From Oscillospiraceae bacterium (GTDB taxonomy: Bacteria > Bacillota > Clostridia > Oscillospirales > CAG-272), in assembly GCA_015064205.1 (NCBI GenBank), contig SVSR01000001.1, positions 1 to 55,839 of the forward strand: a DNA stretch of 55,839 nucleotides, given 5' to 3'. The notes under the pieces were generated by a model. It had not been told where the DNA came from. It ran no database searches and saw only the letters and a program-made list of their open reading frames with translations. Position numbers and translations under genes: made by a program. Positions 23,850 through 31,583 of this stretch are shown here, piece by piece. Positions within the stretch are counted from its first letter, which is position 1; the number at the start of each line of letters is the position of its first letter.

Positions 23850-24639
23850 GGGGCTTTGTTCCAAAAACCTTTCGTCTGTAGTCAGACGGAGTAATACCTG
23901 TGTGATAGGTGAAAAATTTAGTGAAAAGATTGCTTTCCTCAAAACCCATGAGGGAAGCAATTTTATTTATGTCGAAAGAAGAAGTTGCAAGCATGTCACA
24001 GGCGAGCGCAACACGGCGCTCGTTTACGTATGCTTTCAGCGTTTTACCAACGGCTTTTGAAAAAACACGGCTTATATGGCTGCGGTCAAGCCCAAGTGCT
24101 TTCTGGAGGTCGTCGAAATCGAAGTCGCGCGTGAGATTGTCTTCAATATATGCAAATATATCATTCAGCATATCGCGTTCGCGAAGTGTTGAAGGAGATG
24201 CGGTATCATATATATGATAAAGGGCACCGTAAAGCAATGCGTTTTTTGCATGAGCACTGTATTCGGGCGCAAATCTTGATCTGTACAGGGAATCTAACAG
24301 CTTGTGTGCAACGCTTTGACAGCAAACGGGAACGGGTGATGATATTTTGAAAAAAGGTTCGCTTGTGCAAAAGGAAGCTTTGAAAAATTCAACGCCCTCA
24401 TTTCCCGAATACCCTGAGCGTATCCGTGTGCCCGGTGCAAGAATAAGCGCACAGCCGCAGTTTATTTCAATATGACCGGGAGTGCACCATAACCTTAGTT
24501 TTCCCGAATTTACGAAAAAGAGAGTATAGTTTTCGCAGTATGACGCTCCGTGCTCCCATTTCTCTTTAACGTTTACGTATAAAATGTCATTATAATCAAA
24601 GGATTGTTGAGTGTTTTTGAGGCTGAAATCATTACTCAT
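23839..24639 (-). CDS. AraC-family transcriptional regulator
   Basis: The 266-aa protein has an N-terminal cupin-like sensing domain (HIEINCGCALILAPGTRIRS) and two C-terminal AraC helix-turn-helices at about 165-255: DFDDLQKALGLDRSHISRVF and INKIASLMGFEESNLFTKFF, ending GITPSDYRRK. Such proteins usually activate sugar-use genes. An in-frame GTG lies five codons upstream, but I prefer the ATG at 24639, which has AGTGAG upstream; either is possible. Its target is not evident. It is convergent with the MATE gene and divergent from the aro operon. Confidence 0.88.
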   Translation of the reverse strand: MSNDFSLKNTQQSFDYNDILYVNVKEKWEHGASYCENYTLFFVNSGKLRLWCTPGHIEINCGCALILAPGTRIRSGYSGNEGVEFFKASFCTSEPFFKISSPVPVCCQSVAHKLLDSLYRSRFAPEYSAHAKNALLYGALYHIYDTASPSTLRERDMLNDIFAYIEDNLTRDFDFDDLQKALGLDRSHISRVFSKAVGKTLKAYVNERRVALACDMLATSSFDINKIASLMGFEESNLFTKFFTYHTGITPSDYRRKVFGTKPLNG

Positions 24640-24697
24640 ATCACAAAATCTCACTTATTTTACTGGTTTATTGTTATGGCTCTGGCGGTTTTTCTTT

Positions 24698-24726
24698 ATT
24701 ATAACCTAAAAACACAGAAAAAGCAA
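24698..24726 (-). promoter_or_regulatory. Promoter of the AraC gene
   Basis: On the minus strand, TTGCTT (24726-24721), 17 bp, TATAAT (24703-24698). Confidence 0.65.
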
Positions 24727-24857
24727 TATGTGTATATGTTTTAACCTTTTCAAAAATTTCACATTCAGTGCTTTTCGAAAATATTTTCAGTTTTTTGGGC
24801 GCAATAACAAAAAAATGATTTTTGTTTGAGGATGAAAGATAAAAGACGGTGAATTTA

Positions 24858-24886
24858 TTGACAAAAACGCTTTAGTATGCTACAAT
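24858..24886 (+). promoter_or_regulatory. Promoter of the aromatic amino-acid operon
   Basis: TTGACA (24858-24863), 17 bp, TACAAT (24881-24886) with an extended -10 TG (ATGC-TACAAT). Transcription should begin near 24893, about 230 nt before aroF, leaving room for the leader peptide and hairpins. Confidence 0.85.
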
Positions 24887-24918
24887 AACCCCAACGATGT
24901 TTTTTGAGGAATGCAGAA

Positions 24919-25032
24919 ATGAAAAAGATATTCAACACATATTTTGAATATTACTTTTACTACTTTTACTTTAGCTTTACTGGGGTAAAAGCTCTTTGTG
25001 CTGCTTTAAGAAACGCAAAATCGTTTGCTTGA
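24919..25032 (+). CDS. Phe/Tyr-rich leader peptide of the aro operon
   Basis: This 37-codon frame starts at ATG 24919, with GAGGA 8 nt upstream. Residues 8-20 read YFEYYFYYFYFSF, so 11 of 13 are Phe or Tyr; in all there are seven Phe and six Tyr codons. It ends at TGA 25030-25032, inside a hairpin (25027-25041). A second hairpin (24973-24993) begins just at the aromatic codons. This is the layout of attenuation leaders such as pheL and trpL: scarce Phe-tRNA or Tyr-tRNA would stall the ribosome on the run and change RNA folding upstream of the terminator-like region at 25062-25108. The peptide itself is unlikely to have a function. Confidence 0.85.
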   Translation: MKKIFNTYFEYYFYYFYFSFTGVKALCAALRNAKSFA

Positions 25033-25041
25033 TAAACAAGC
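24973..25041 (+). promoter_or_regulatory. Leader RNA hairpins (pause/antiterminator candidates)
   Basis: Hairpin 1: AGCTTTAC (24973-24980) pairs with GTAAAAGCT (24985-24993), one bulged A, starting at the last aromatic codons. Hairpin 2: GCTTG-ATAAA-CAAGC (25027-25041), overlapping the leader stop. Ribosome position would decide which of them forms. Only rough folding was done by eye. Confidence 0.55.
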
Positions 25042-25061
25042 TTATATAATGATTTTAACGT

Positions 25062-25108
25062 CACAGTCGCACGGAGCCAAGCGTCCTCGTCTGTGGCTTT
25101 ATTTTTTG
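25062..25108 (+). terminator. Candidate attenuator terminator before aroF
   Basis: Two alternative stems precede the U-rich TTTATTTTTT (25098-25107): CACAGTCG/CGTCTGTG (25062-25069 with 25088-25095, one mismatch) and GGAGCCA/TGGCTTT (25073-25079 with 25094-25100, G-U pairs). They are mutually exclusive, and either could be the terminator. AroF starts 17 nt after the tract. Confidence 0.6.
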
Positions 25109-25124
25109 TTAAGGGGAGATTTTT

Positions 25125-26126
25125 ATGATCGCAATTCTGAAAGCAGGAACAACAGAAGAACAAAAGAATAATCTTTGTAATTGGTTTGAAAAAATGGGGC
25201 TTAAGACCCACGTTTCCGTTGGTGATTATCAGACTATAATCGGTCTTATAGGCGATACGACAAAGGTGGATATAGGGCTTCTTGAAAGCATGTCTATAAT
25301 CGACACAGTAAAGAGAATAAGCGAGCCGTATAAAAATGCCAACAGAAAATTCCACACGGAAGACGCTGTTATAGACTGCGGTCACGGTATAAAGATCGGC
25401 GGCGGACATTTTGCGATTATTGCAGGCCCTTGCTCCGTGGAATCCAGAGATCAGATCATTTCTGTTGCAAACAGCGTAAAGGCGGCCGGAGCAACGCTCT
25501 TGCGCGGAGGAGCGTATAAGCCGAGAACATCGCCCTACGATTTTCAGGGTCTTCACGAAAGGGGAATAGACCTGCTTCTTGAGGCGAAAAAGGAAACGGG
25601 TATGCCGATAGTTACAGAGATCATGAATGTTAACGATATCGACGTTTTTGAAAACGTTGACGTTGTGCAGGTGGGAGCGCGCAATATGCAGAACTTCGAT
25701 CTGCTCAAGGAGCTGGGAAAAACAAAAAAGACCGTGCTTTTGAAGCGCGGACTTGCAAATACGATAAAAGAGCTTTTGATGAGCGTTGAGTATATTATGG
25801 CAGGCGGTAACGAAAACGTCATACTTTGCGAGAGAGGTATAAGAACCTTTGAAACTCAGACGAGAAACACGCTTGATCTGAGTGCTGTTCCCGTACTTCA
25901 CGAGCTGACTCATCTTCCCGTGGTAGTTGATCCGAGCCATGCTACCGGAATCTCAAGAATGGTTCTTCCCATGGCGATGGCGGCAACCGCGGCAGGAGCC
26001 GACGGACTTATGATAGAGGTGCACAACGATCCCGAGCACGCTCTATGCGACGGAGCGCAGTCGCTTCGCCCCCAAGAGTTTGCCGAGGTATGCAAAAAGG
26101 TAGCTAAGATAAGAGAAGTATTATAG
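25125..26126 (+). CDS. aroF: 3-deoxy-7-phosphoheptulonate synthase (DAHP synthase, type I-beta)
   Basis: The enzyme condenses phosphoenolpyruvate and erythrose-4-phosphate, the first step of aromatic synthesis. Residues about 1-75 form the ferredoxin-like regulatory domain of the Thermotoga-type enzymes, in which Phe or Tyr can inhibit. The barrel follows with AGPCSVES near 101, GGAYKPRTSPYDFQG near 127-141, the KRG motif and DPSHATG near 270. At 333 aa it has the usual length of that type. AAGGGGAG precedes the ATG. It heads the operon just behind the Phe/Tyr leader, so transcription and probably enzyme activity answer to the same end products. Confidence 0.95.
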   Translation: MIAILKAGTTEEQKNNLCNWFEKMGLKTHVSVGDYQTIIGLIGDTTKVDIGLLESMSIIDTVKRISEPYKNANRKFHTEDAVIDCGHGIKIGGGHFAIIAGPCSVESRDQIISVANSVKAAGATLLRGGAYKPRTSPYDFQGLHERGIDLLLEAKKETGMPIVTEIMNVNDIDVFENVDVVQVGARNMQNFDLLKELGKTKKTVLLKRGLANTIKELLMSVEYIMAGGNENVILCERGIRTFETQTRNTLDLSAVPVLHELTHLPVVVDPSHATGISRMVLPMAMAATAAGADGLMIEVHNDPEHALCDGAQSLRPQEFAEVCKKVAKIREVL

Positions 26127-26146
26127 ATTATAAAGGCGGCATTAAA

Positions 26147-26983
26147 ATGAATGTTGGAATCGTAGGACTTGGTTTGATAGGAGGCTCTGCGGCAAGAGCA
26201 TATAAGAATAACGGCTATCATAAGATATATGCCTTTGATATAGATTCGTCAATGCTTGATTTTGCAAAGCTGACGGGGGTTGTTGATGAAACTCTTACAG
26301 AAGAGACGCTTGGCGAGTGCGAGCTTATTATAATAGCGCTTTATCCGGAAGCAACAATAGAATATATGAAGAAAACGGCGCAGTTCATAGCAAAGGGCGC
26401 AACTGTTATTGATTTTTGCGGAACAAAGAGAGAGGTTTGTAAAGCCGGCTTTGAGCTTGCAGATAAGTACGGATTTCTCTTTGTTGGCGGTCACCCTATG
26501 GCGGGTACGCAGTTTTCGGGGTTTGCCAACAGCCGAGACAGTATGTTTTACGGAGCCGGTATGGTAATAGTGCCGCCGAAATTTGACGATATGGAGCTTC
26601 TTGAAAAGATAAAGGAGCTTTTGTCTCCTCTCGGATTTGGAAAGCTCTCGGCAACAAGTGCCGAAAAGCATGACCAACTTATAGCTTTTACTTCGCAAAT
26701 GCCTCATATTTTATCAAATGCTTATATAAAGAGTAAGACAGCAAGAGAGCATTTCGGCTTTTCGGCAGGAAGCTACAGGGATATGACGCGCGTTGCATGG
26801 TTAAACCCACGCATGTGGAGCGAGCTTTTTCTTGAAAACCGTGATAATCTTATAAAAGAGATGGACTCGCTTATAACCGAGCTTGAAAAATATAAAAAAG
26901 CTTTAAGTGACTGTGACCACGATAGGCTTTATGAACTGCTTGACGAGGGCAGAAGGATCAAATCGGAGGTTGACGGAAAGTGA
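26147..26983 (+). CDS. tyrA: Prephenate dehydrogenase
   Basis: This enzyme oxidises prephenate to 4-hydroxyphenylpyruvate, the tyrosine branch. VGIVGLGLIGGS at 3-14 is the NAD(P)-binding loop, GTKREV near 90 and GGHPMAGTQFSGF near 112-124 carry the catalytic His region, and the C-terminal helical domain ends LLDEGRRIKSEVDG. There is no ACT domain, so feedback control is weaker or elsewhere. It is 20 bp after aroF and overlaps aroB by 4 bp. Confidence 0.93.
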   Translation: MNVGIVGLGLIGGSAARAYKNNGYHKIYAFDIDSSMLDFAKLTGVVDETLTEETLGECELIIIALYPEATIEYMKKTAQFIAKGATVIDFCGTKREVCKAGFELADKYGFLFVGGHPMAGTQFSGFANSRDSMFYGAGMVIVPPKFDDMELLEKIKELLSPLGFGKLSATSAEKHDQLIAFTSQMPHILSNAYIKSKTAREHFGFSAGSYRDMTRVAWLNPRMWSELFLENRDNLIKEMDSLITELEKYKKALSDCDHDRLYELLDEGRRIKSEVDGK

Positions 26984-28029
26984 AAATTGTTGACGTTGGA
27001 GTCGGGGGCGGCTATAATGTTGTTATCGGAAGAGGACTTATAGACAAAGCGGGCGAGCTTGTACATGGAGTGCTTGGCGATCGCAGACTTGCCGTGATAA
27101 CCGACGATAAGGTTGATGCGCTGTATTCAGACAGACTTATAAGATCGCTTGAGAGCGCAAGGTATGAGACGGTAAAATTTGTTTTCAAAAACGGAGAAGC
27201 GTCAAAAAACGCAAGGACGTTTATTGACATACTCGAATTTCTTGCAAAAAATCATCTATGCAGAAACGACGCGGTGATCGCCCTCGGCGGAGGTGTTGCG
27301 GGCGACATTGCAGGCTTTGCGGCTTCTGCTTATCTGAGAGGGATAGATTTTGTGCAGATACCGACAACGCTTCTTGCGGCTGTTGATTCGTCGGTTGGCG
27401 GCAAAACGGGGATTGACCTTGAAGCAGGCAAGAATCTTGCAGGCGCTTTCTATCAGCCAAAACTCGTTATATGCGACCCCGAGCTCTTAAAAACGCTTGA
27501 TCACGGTGCGTTCTGCGACGGTTGCGCCGAGGTTATAAAGTATGGCGTTATAAAAGATGAAAAAATCTTTAATATGTTAAACGATCCCGAAAATCTTGAC
27601 ATAGAGAGCATTATTGCAAGATGCGTTGAGATAAAAAGAGATGTTGTCGTATTCGACGAAAAAGAGCAGGGCCTCAGGCAGATACTCAATTTCGGGCACA
27701 CATTTGGGCACGCGGTTGAAAAATTAAGCAATTATAAAGTTTCTCACGGAAGTGCAGTTGCAATAGGAATGGCTATGATAATGAGAGCGTGTGTGCTTGA
27801 CGGCAAATGTACATCCGGTTATGCAAATAAGCTTGAAGAGCTGATAAAAAAATATGATCTGCCTACACGCACCGATTACCCGGCAGAAAAGCTATATGAA
27901 GCTTTGCTTTCGGATAAAAAGCGAAAGGGAGATCACATCACGCTCGTAGTACCCGGTAAAGAGGGAGAAGCCTGCCTGTACAAGGCAGAGCTTGATGAAG
28001 TAAAAAGGCTTCTTATTGCCGGTCTTTAA
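26980..28029 (+). CDS. aroB: 3-dehydroquinate synthase
   Basis: The NAD- and metal-dependent enzyme closes DAHP to 3-dehydroquinate. The chosen start is GTG at 26980, overlapping the tyrA stop (GTGA). GGGVAGDIAGFAA near 103-115 and PTTLLAAVDSSVGGKTGID near 127-145 are family signatures, and NFGHTFGHAVE near 235-245 provides metal-binding His residues. Length (349) is typical. It is translationally coupled to tyrA. Confidence 0.95.
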   Translation: MKIVDVGVGGGYNVVIGRGLIDKAGELVHGVLGDRRLAVITDDKVDALYSDRLIRSLESARYETVKFVFKNGEASKNARTFIDILEFLAKNHLCRNDAVIALGGGVAGDIAGFAASAYLRGIDFVQIPTTLLAAVDSSVGGKTGIDLEAGKNLAGAFYQPKLVICDPELLKTLDHGAFCDGCAEVIKYGVIKDEKIFNMLNDPENLDIESIIARCVEIKRDVVVFDEKEQGLRQILNFGHTFGHAVEKLSNYKVSHGSAVAIGMAMIMRACVLDGKCTSGYANKLEELIKKYDLPTRTDYPAEKLYEALLSDKKRKGDHITLVVPGKEGEACLYKAELDEVKRLLIAGL

Positions 28030-28055
28030 TATAATTATTGAAAGGAAGCACGAAA

Positions 28056-29306
28056 ATGGAAGTTCGCATAAAGCCGTGTAAGCTTTCGGGCAGGATACGT
28101 GCGATAGAATCAAAATCATATGCTCACAGAGCGCTTATATGCGCCGCGTTTGCAGACAGGCCTACGGAGATATTGTGTAAACAGCTTTCCGTGGATATAG
28201 AAGCAACGATAGACTGCCTCAATTCTCTTGGCGCTAAAATTACGAGAGACGCAGACAGACTCTGGGTTGAGCCGGTTGGGGATATACCGGGCGAGGCTTT
28301 GCTTGATTGCAAGGAAAGCGGCTCTACGTACAGATTTATTTTACCCTGTGTGTGCATGCGCGGGGCAGACGTGCGATTTAAGCTTGGCGGCAGACTTCCG
28401 GTTCGCCCCATGGATGTTTTCTGGCGTCTTGCAGAAGGAAAAGGTATAAAGGTGCGCGGTAAGGGTACAGATACCGTATGCGTATCGGGTAAGCTTGAGG
28501 GCGAAAAGTTTGTTATACCCGGAAACGTTTCCTCTCAGTACATAAGCGGCCTTATAATGGCGCTCGGAATATCGGGCAGGTGCGCAGTTATCGAGATCAC
28601 AGACAGTATAGAATCGCGCGGATATATTGATATAACGCTCGACGTAGTTAATAAATTCGGAATAAAGACCGAGTTTGCAGATAACCGTATTACAGTTTAC
28701 GGAGAAAAGAGATATGTTTCTACGGGAAACCTGAAAATAGAGGGCGACTGGTCTAACTCTGCGTTCTGGCTGTGTGCCGGTGCGGCCGGCGGTTCAGAGA
28801 TCACCGTTTGGGATATAGATACAAATTCAAAGCAGGGTGACCGCGCGGTATGCGCTATTCTTGAAAAATTCGGCGCAAAGCTTGAATATACTCCCGATTC
28901 GGTTACGGTTAAGGCTTCAACAGAAGGGCTTTGCGGCATTGAGATAAATGCTCAGAATACACCTGACCTTATTCCTGCGATAGCTATAGCGGCAGCCGCC
29001 GCTAAGGGAGAAACGGTTATAAGAGGAGCGGAAAGGCTCAGACTTAAAGAAAGCGACCGCCTTTTAAGCGTTAGCGAAACTATAAATTCGCTCGGCGGAT
29101 ATGCTGAGGTTGTTAACGACACGATGATAATACACGGCAGAAGCCTTTCGGGCGGAAGCGTCGACGGATGCAACGACCACAGAATAGTAATGATGTCGGC
29201 TGTGGCGTCGGCTGTGTGTACAAGCGAGGTCGTGATAACCGGGGCGCAGGCATGCGAAAAATCATATCCAAGCTTTTTTGAAGATTTCAGATCACTTTGT
29301 AAGTAA
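28056..29306 (+). CDS. aroA: 3-phosphoshikimate 1-carboxyvinyltransferase (EPSP synthase)
   Basis: The two-domain inside-out barrel transfers enolpyruvate from PEP to shikimate-3-phosphate. SKSYAHRAL near 19-27 binds phosphate, GESGSTYRF-like KESGSTYRF near 85-93 and the RPMDVFWRL stretch are conserved, and LRLKESDRL near 329-337 is the C-terminal signature. Residues near the PEP site look like class II rather than the E. coli-like class I, but this is by eye. An in-frame TTG 18 nt earlier was rejected because AAGGA lies between it and the ATG. It has 416 aa, the usual size. Confidence 0.94.
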   Translation: MEVRIKPCKLSGRIRAIESKSYAHRALICAAFADRPTEILCKQLSVDIEATIDCLNSLGAKITRDADRLWVEPVGDIPGEALLDCKESGSTYRFILPCVCMRGADVRFKLGGRLPVRPMDVFWRLAEGKGIKVRGKGTDTVCVSGKLEGEKFVIPGNVSSQYISGLIMALGISGRCAVIEITDSIESRGYIDITLDVVNKFGIKTEFADNRITVYGEKRYVSTGNLKIEGDWSNSAFWLCAGAAGGSEITVWDIDTNSKQGDRAVCAILEKFGAKLEYTPDSVTVKASTEGLCGIEINAQNTPDLIPAIAIAAAAAKGETVIRGAERLRLKESDRLLSVSETINSLGGYAEVVNDTMIIHGRSLSGGSVDGCNDHRIVMMSAVASAVCTSEVVITGAQACEKSYPSFFEDFRSLCK

Positions 29307-29335
29307 TAAACTATATACGAAAGGCAGAAGTAAAA

Positions 29336-30430
29336 ATGAGCTCTGTATATGGAAAAAATATTAAGGTTTCAATATTCGGGCAGTCGCATTCGGCGGGGAT
29401 CGGCGTTGTTATAGACGGTATACCCGCAGGAGAGAAGTTTGACGAAGAAAAGATTCGCAAATTCTGCGCGCGGCGCGCGCCGGGAAGCAACTCGCTTGGC
29501 ACACCGAGAAAGGAAGCTGACGAGTTTGAAGTTCTATCAGGTGTAACCAACAGCAAATTCTGCGGAGCTCCTTTTGCGGCAGTAATTAAAAATACGAACG
29601 TAAAGCCGGGCGATTACAGCGAATTTTCAGATAAGCCGCGCCCGGGTCATGCCGATTATACTGCGAATATAAAGTATAACGGTGCAAGCGATTTTTCGGG
29701 CGGCGGACATTTTTCGGGAAGGCTTACGGCGCCTCTTTGTATTGCGGGCTCAGTATTTGCAGGCCTTCTTGAAGAAAAGGGAATATATATCGGCTCGCAT
29801 CACGAGAAGATCGGCGGCGTTTCTGATAAACGCTTTGACCCTGCAAAGGTAACAAAGGCAGACTTTGATTCTCTGTATCGCGGCGAGCTTACCGTTATTG
29901 ACAAAGCACAGCATGATAAAATGGCAGACGTTATAAAAGCGTGTGCCGCAGACGGAGACTCGGTTGGCGGTGTTATTGAGTGCGCTGTAACAGGACTTCC
30001 TGCAGGGATCGGCGAACCTATGTTTGACGGGCTTGAAAACAGGATAGCGCAGGCAGTTTTTGCCGTGCCCGGCGTAAAGGGTATTGAATTTGGAGCGGGT
30101 TTTGCGGCGGCTGAAATGAGAGGCAGCGAAAACAACGATCCATTTATAATAGAAGACTCAAAGATCAAAACACAAACGAATAATCACGGCGGAATACTCG
30201 GCGGGATATCGTCGGGCATGCCGCTTATATTCAGAGCGGCAATGAAGCCCACCCCGTCTATATTTAAAGAACAGAAAACGGTCAGCATTTCGAAAAACGA
30301 GCAATGCACTTTGAGTATAAAAGGTAGACATGACCCGTGTATCGCAGTACGCGCGCTTGCGTGCATAGAGTCTGCGGCGGCGATAGCGGTATACGACGCG
30401 CTTCTTGATTATTATAAAACAAACAGATGA
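29336..30430 (+). CDS. aroC: Chorismate synthase
   Basis: The FMN-dependent enzyme makes chorismate from EPSP. GQSHSAGIGVVIDGIP near 15-30 is the first family signature, SRPGHADYTANIKY-like DKPRPGHADYT near 99-109 the second, and FGAGFAAAEMRGSENND the flavin-side segment. It has a standard 364 aa. Its stop overlaps nothing, but the pheA ribosome site (GAGGAAA) starts inside its TGA. Flavin must be supplied reduced by another protein that is not in this window. Confidence 0.95.
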   Translation: MSSVYGKNIKVSIFGQSHSAGIGVVIDGIPAGEKFDEEKIRKFCARRAPGSNSLGTPRKEADEFEVLSGVTNSKFCGAPFAAVIKNTNVKPGDYSEFSDKPRPGHADYTANIKYNGASDFSGGGHFSGRLTAPLCIAGSVFAGLLEEKGIYIGSHHEKIGGVSDKRFDPAKVTKADFDSLYRGELTVIDKAQHDKMADVIKACAADGDSVGGVIECAVTGLPAGIGEPMFDGLENRIAQAVFAVPGVKGIEFGAGFAAAEMRGSENNDPFIIEDSKIKTQTNNHGGILGGISSGMPLIFRAAMKPTPSIFKEQKTVSISKNEQCTLSIKGRHDPCIAVRALACIESAAAIAVYDALLDYYKTNR

Positions 30431-30440
30431 GGAAACAAAG

Positions 30441-31583
30441 ATGGAACTTAGTGATTACAGAGTTAAGATCGACGAGATAGACAGTGAGATCGTAAGGCTT
30501 TTCAAAGAAAGAATGGAAGTAAGCCGTAACATTGCCGAGTGTAAGCGCGAAAAGGGCTTGCCCGTATACGATCCTAAAAGAGAAAGAGAAAAGCTTGTTT
30601 CAATATCGGGTATGCTGCCCGAGGAATTCAAAACTTACGGCGAGGCTCTTTATTCGCTTCTTTTTGAGCTCAGCCGTGCGTACCAGCACAAGAAATTAGA
30701 CGGCGAATCAGAGCTTACCCTTAAAATAAAGTCGGCAGTTGAGGATACTGCTAAGGAGTTTCCGCCAAGAGCACTCGTTGCGTGCCAGGGTGTTGAGGGT
30801 GCATATTCGTCACAGGCGTGTGACAGGATATTCAAAAATGCAGAGGTTATTTACTTCGATTCGTTTGAGGGAGTCTTCTCGTCAATTGCAAACGGACTGT
30901 GCTCATACGGTGTTATTCCGCTCGAAAACAGTACTGCAGGCTCTGTAAACAGAGTTTACGATCTTATGATGAAGTATGACTTCAATATCGTGCGAAGTGT
31001 ACGCATCAAGGTTGACCACTCTCTTCTTGCAAATAAGGGTGTTAAGCTTGACGAGATACGCGAGATTTATTCGCATCCGCACGCAATAGCGCAGTGCGAA
31101 AGTTTCTTAAAAGGACTTAACAACGTAAAGGTTACACCGTGCGAAAATACCGCCATGGCGGCAAAAATGGTGTTCGAGTCTAAAAGACGAGACGAGGCGG
31201 CAATATCCTCTGATATATGCTCGGAGATATATGGACTAAACAGACTTTGCGAATCTATTCAGGACACAAGCAATAATTATACAAGATTCATATGTATATC
31301 CAAAAATCTTGAGATATTCCCGGGTGCTGACAGAACGAGTATAATGATGGTATTAAAGCACAAGCCGGGAGCACTTTCAAGCGTGCTTTCAAGGCTTTAT
31401 TCTATGGGTATCAACCTCTTAAAGCTTGAAAGCCGTCCTCTTCCGAACAGCGATTTTGAATTTATGTTCTATTTTGACCTTGAAACGTCTGTATATTCAA
31501 AGGCTTTTGCAGAGCTTTTCAATGATATTGAAGGCATGTGTACAAAAATAAAATATCTTGGAAGCTATAATGAGGTAGTATGA
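30441..31583 (+). CDS. pheA: Bifunctional chorismate mutase / prephenate dehydratase (P-protein)
   Basis: Domains in order: AroQ-type chorismate mutase at about 1-88 (YRVKIDEIDSEIVRLFKERM), prephenate dehydratase at about 105-285 (GVEGAYSSQA, GVIPLENSTAGSVNRV, and the ESIQDTSNNYTRF segment with the key Thr), and an ACT regulatory domain at about 296-380 (MMVLKHKPGALSSVLSRL, KLESRPLP) that normally binds phenylalanine. It turns chorismate into phenylpyruvate. The longer open frame from 30405 was rejected since it starts inside aroC; the ATG at 30441 has GAGGAAA upstream. It overlaps the next gene (ATGA). Confidence 0.95.
   Translation: MELSDYRVKIDEIDSEIVRLFKERMEVSRNIAECKREKGLPVYDPKREREKLVSISGMLPEEFKTYGEALYSLLFELSRAYQHKKLDGESELTLKIKSAVEDTAKEFPPRALVACQGVEGAYSSQACDRIFKNAEVIYFDSFEGVFSSIANGLCSYGVIPLENSTAGSVNRVYDLMMKYDFNIVRSVRIKVDHSLLANKGVKLDEIREIYSHPHAIAQCESFLKGLNNVKVTPCENTAMAAKMVFESKRRDEAAISSDICSEIYGLNRLCESIQDTSNNYTRFICISKNLEIFPGADRTSIMMVLKHKPGALSSVLSRLYSMGINLLKLESRPLPNSDFEFMFYFDLETSVYSKAFAELFNDIEGMCTKIKYLGSYNEVV

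Noticed and set aside
24919-25124. T-box riboswitch before aroF
   Set aside because: No T-box sequence (AGGGTGGNACCGCG-like) is present; a leader peptide with aromatic codons explains the region better.
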